Positions 61,520-64,000 of a DNA stretch of 64,000 bases are shown here, piece by piece (positions within the stretch are counted from its first letter, which is position 1; every line of letters begins with the position of its first letter). Source of the DNA: an uncultured Flavobacteriaceae bacterium (GTDB lineage: Bacteria > Bacteroidota > Bacteroidia > Flavobacteriales > Flavobacteriaceae). Location of the stretch: contig CANLUH010000006.1 in the NCBI GenBank assembly GCA_947494205.1, forward strand, positions 1 to 64,000, in the 5' to 3' direction. A program made the position numbers and the translations under genes. The notes beneath the pieces were generated by a model that was not told the origin of the DNA, searched no databases, and worked only from the letters and a program-made list of their open reading frames with translations.

Positions 61520-64000
61520 ATGAAAAAATTAATCTTGTTGTTGTTATTTATTACAGCATCACTAAAAGTACAAGCTCAACTTTGCGGAGAAGCAAAAGGA
61601 GACCAACCCTCATCTGAAATTAAAACGAATTTCTATTTTGACACAGATGATAAAGGCAACCCAATAAAGGTCCCCATATACAAATGGATGGATCGTTTTG
61701 GTAATCGTTATGCCGATTTACAGATAAAAAATAAACGAAACGAAACCTCAAATAAAACTGTTCCTACCTTTGGTTTTACAAATCCAGATTGTCAAAGCCA
61801 AGGTGGTTTATTTAATGTTTATGTAGAAGACATTCAAAATGCAACGGGTACTGGGTTCGATTTAACAGCTAACAGTCAAATGCTAACCGTAATTTGCCAA
61901 GTTTTTGATGATTTAGATGTGTTATTAAACCAACAAGCATCAACTTGTGCTGGCGTTACTAAAAGTGGTGTTAATATTCGTTTACGCTCTTTTAATGCTC
62001 CAAGTTCTGGTGTATTAGGCTCTGCTAGTTCATTCTATGAAACAGAAGGTGAATTAAATGGCATTAAACACGGCGAAGTGTGGAAAGCTATTAATACTGG
62101 ATATAATGATAATGACCGATGGGATGGTTTTATTAATATAAATTTAGGCTATTCTAATTGGTATAGTGGTTTTGGCAACACACCATCTGGACAAGTAGAC
62201 CTTTATACTGTTATGCTTCATGAAGTATTACATAGTTTAGGTTTTGCATCTTTAATTAATTCTAACGGAGAGAGCAAATTTCAAGGAAATGGCGTAGACA
62301 GTTATAGTCCTTTCGATACCTTTTTAACATCAGATAATAACATTAGTCTTATAACTAATATTAGCGGTTACGACTGGGATTTTAATCCAGCAAATCCAAT
62401 AAGCGTATTAACTTCTGGTTGTGGTGTTTCTGGACCTAATGTAGAGTTTAGAGGTAACTTTAATGCACCTTTATCTCCTGTTCATGCAGGAGCGTCTTGG
62501 TCTGGCGGATCAAGTCTTTCGCATTTTGAATCTAATTGTGATAGTTATGGCAATACTGCAGATTATGTTATGAATCCAGGAATTGCTGCAGGTATTTCCA
62601 GAAGTTTAACGCAAGAAGAAATTAATACACTTGGCGATTTAGGCTATCAATTAAACACTATTTACGGAACAAACACTTTAGCTAACGGAAGTGCAAATCC
62701 TAGACAACATAATAATTTTACATCTCCAACGATTACATCTTTAGTCGCTACAGACGATTACGGACCGTGTTGTTCTACTACTAATTATACTGTTGAAGCT
62801 TGTGATGGAAATACATTAAGCATTTCTATTACAGATTTACTATGTAATGATATTCAGTCTAATGCTAATGTTGCTTTAGTTGAAGATTTAGCAACTAATA
62901 CACTTGTACCTCTTTCCGGCAATAACATTGTATATACACCATCTCAAGCAGGAACACAAGTTCTACGCTATTTATTAGAAGATGGCAACGGAAACCAAAG
63001 TAATTATGCTTATATCTATGTTACAGTATTACCATGTCCAGGGTTTAATTGTACAAATACAGATACTTGTAACTTAATTTGCAATCCACATTTTGAAGAT
63101 TTCGACGGTAGCTGTAATTACAATACTTGCAACTTTAGTAGCTTCCCAGTTGGATGTATAGAAGGTTGGTCTAGAATGATTGGTTCTCCAGATTACTTAG
63201 TAAGCCCTCCATGCTCAAATAATAATGGTTTCACTAACATGGCTCAACTTCCCGGAAGTCCTGGAGGAAAAATACTTCTTAATGGTCACGGTCCTTTATT
63301 AGGTATTGGGTTTCATAATGAAGCTATAATGACGAATGTGAACTTCGATGCCAGTAAAACTTATATACTATCATACAATCATCAACGTTTTAGAAATACT
63401 ACTAATAGTTCTGCGTCTTTAAACATAGGGTTACTTCAATTTTCAGATATTTATTGGCCTGTAAATAGTGTTGGAACGGTAGCTTTACCATCGCTACATC
63501 AAACAGTCGATATAGTAGACCAAGCTACAATAGGGAATTCTTGGACTCAAGAAGTTGTGTGTTTTACCCCTAGTTCAAGTGATTTTGATATAATTTATTT
63601 ACAAGGTCATGATAATGATACTAGTGTAAATGGAGATAAAAGAACCTTTATAGACCAAATAGAACTCGTTGAAGACAAATTACAAGACATTCAGCAAAAC
63701 TACTTATTAGGCTGTCAAGAAACAGTAGTTATAGGTGATGCTTTGTGCGACATTACTAATATGGAATACAGTTGGTGGGACGTTACTAATTCTAGTAGCC
63801 CAATACAATTAACACAAGGTTCTAATGTTATTACTGGAAACATTAGCATACCTAATGGAAGTAATGGATCTGAATTAGAAATCAATGCTACGCAAAACAC
63901 AACTTTCGAGTTAAGACGAAACTTTGTTTCTAGTAACGGTATAACTATAGCAAATAATAACTGTAATGCTAGCGTACAAGTACAGGTTACTGTAGATTTA
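61520..64000 (+). CDS. Large secreted HExxH metallopeptidase, partial (runs off the right edge)
   Basis: At least 827 residues, no stop before the window ends. The signal peptide is MKKLILLLLFITASLKVQAQ. The zinc-peptidase motif is LHEVLHSLGFASL near residues 235-247, in a metzincin-like HExxHxxG arrangement. Downstream are Ig-like and carbohydrate-binding-like beta domains (for example SISITDLLCNDIQSNANVALVED at about 434-456, a cadherin/VCBS-type linker). The C-terminus is not visible, but a T9SS sorting domain would be expected. Expected to be an extracellular protease. It is preceded by 582 bp without a gene. Confidence 0.8.
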   Translation, partial: MKKLILLLLFITASLKVQAQLCGEAKGDQPSSEIKTNFYFDTDDKGNPIKVPIYKWMDRFGNRYADLQIKNKRNETSNKTVPTFGFTNPDCQSQGGLFNVYVEDIQNATGTGFDLTANSQMLTVICQVFDDLDVLLNQQASTCAGVTKSGVNIRLRSFNAPSSGVLGSASSFYETEGELNGIKHGEVWKAINTGYNDNDRWDGFININLGYSNWYSGFGNTPSGQVDLYTVMLHEVLHSLGFASLINSNGESKFQGNGVDSYSPFDTFLTSDNNISLITNISGYDWDFNPANPISVLTSGCGVSGPNVEFRGNFNAPLSPVHAGASWSGGSSLSHFESNCDSYGNTADYVMNPGIAAGISRSLTQEEINTLGDLGYQLNTIYGTNTLANGSANPRQHNNFTSPTITSLVATDDYGPCCSTTNYTVEACDGNTLSISITDLLCNDIQSNANVALVEDLATNTLVPLSGNNIVYTPSQAGTQVLRYLLEDGNGNQSNYAYIYVTVLPCPGFNCTNTDTCNLICNPHFEDFDGSCNYNTCNFSSFPVGCIEGWSRMIGSPDYLVSPPCSNNNGFTNMAQLPGSPGGKILLNGHGPLLGIGFHNEAIMTNVNFDASKTYILSYNHQRFRNTTNSSASLNIGLLQFSDIYWPVNSVGTVALPSLHQTVDIVDQATIGNSWTQEVVCFTPSSSDFDIIYLQGHDNDTSVNGDKRTFIDQIELVEDKLQDIQQNYLLGCQETVVIGDALCDITNMEYSWWDVTNSSSPIQLTQGSNVITGNISIPNGSNGSELEINATQNTTFELRRNFVSSNGITIANNNCNASVQVQVTVDL

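Overview
The window looks like chromosomal DNA of a marine-type member of the Flavobacteriaceae (Bacteroidetes). The DNA is AT-rich. Many genes encode type IX secretion (T9SS) substrates with C-terminal sorting domains. Start codons lack Shine-Dalgarno sequences, and the promoters that can be seen match the Bacteroidetes -7 box TAnnTTTG. The protein families (GDYXXLXY, DUF2157, DUF4136, DUF5522, fused BCKDH E1, PaaZ, lone HutU, long phenylalanine hydroxylase) are those expected in that family. No rRNA, tRNA or CRISPR array was seen.

Layout. 0-4 kb: the end of an insertion sequence, fused to a relic of a gene whose intact relative lies 1.9 kb downstream; then a surface lipoprotein, a thrombospondin-type-3 protein and an endonuclease/exonuclease/phosphatase family membrane protein. 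4-9.6 kb: an M49-like metallopeptidase lipoprotein and a same-strand run of small membrane proteins. 9.7-13.3 kb: a helical-repeat protein and small secreted proteins. 13.3-15.3 kb: urocanate hydratase. 16-27 kb: a tail-fibre-like secreted protein and two giant tandemly duplicated GEVED/T9SS proteins. 27.4-33 kb: a PLP-dependent deaminase-like enzyme, a glucosaminidase with LysM, hemL, a bestrophin and a T9SS type B protein. 33-36 kb: four small accessory genes including a SUKH protein. 36-41 kb: branched-chain amino acid catabolism (E2, ilvE, fused E1), divergent from an Lrp-type regulator.

41.4-58.7 kb is a complete lower phenylacetate pathway on the minus strand: paaE-A-B-C-D-G-H-I-J-Z, an enoyl-CoA hydratase and paaY, with a TetR regulator at its head. 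The ring-1,2-epoxidase (PaaABCDE), isomerase PaaG, hydrolase/aldehyde dehydrogenase PaaZ, thiolase PaaJ, hydratase, PaaH and the housekeeping thioesterases PaaI and PaaY would turn phenylacetyl-CoA into acetyl-CoA and succinyl-CoA. Phenylacetate-CoA ligase (PaaK) is not in the window. From paaD onward, almost every pair of paa genes is separated by one unrelated gene fitted tightly into the operon: a T9SS beta-helix protein, a four-helix-bundle protein, a small beta-barrel-like protein, a secreted protein, a lipoprotein, a GIY-YIG nuclease and an unknown protein. The spaces also carry small hairpin elements and 7-bp-period repeats. Phenylalanine hydroxylase and a rhodanese follow divergently, and a large secreted HExxH metallopeptidase runs off the right edge.

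The most interesting signals are: (i) the interleaved paa operon, with heptamer repeats in inverted orientation flanking the four-helix-bundle gene and CCCG/CGGG hairpins flanking the GIY-YIG gene; (ii) heptanucleotide repeats of related or different unit at several independent sites; (iii) a 44-bp perfect palindrome centred on the paaZ stop codon; (iv) two TetR-type operators bracketing the paaE promoter; (v) a 29-bp palindrome between the Lrp-type gene and the BCKDH genes; (vi) the insertion sequence/gene-relic junction at the left edge.
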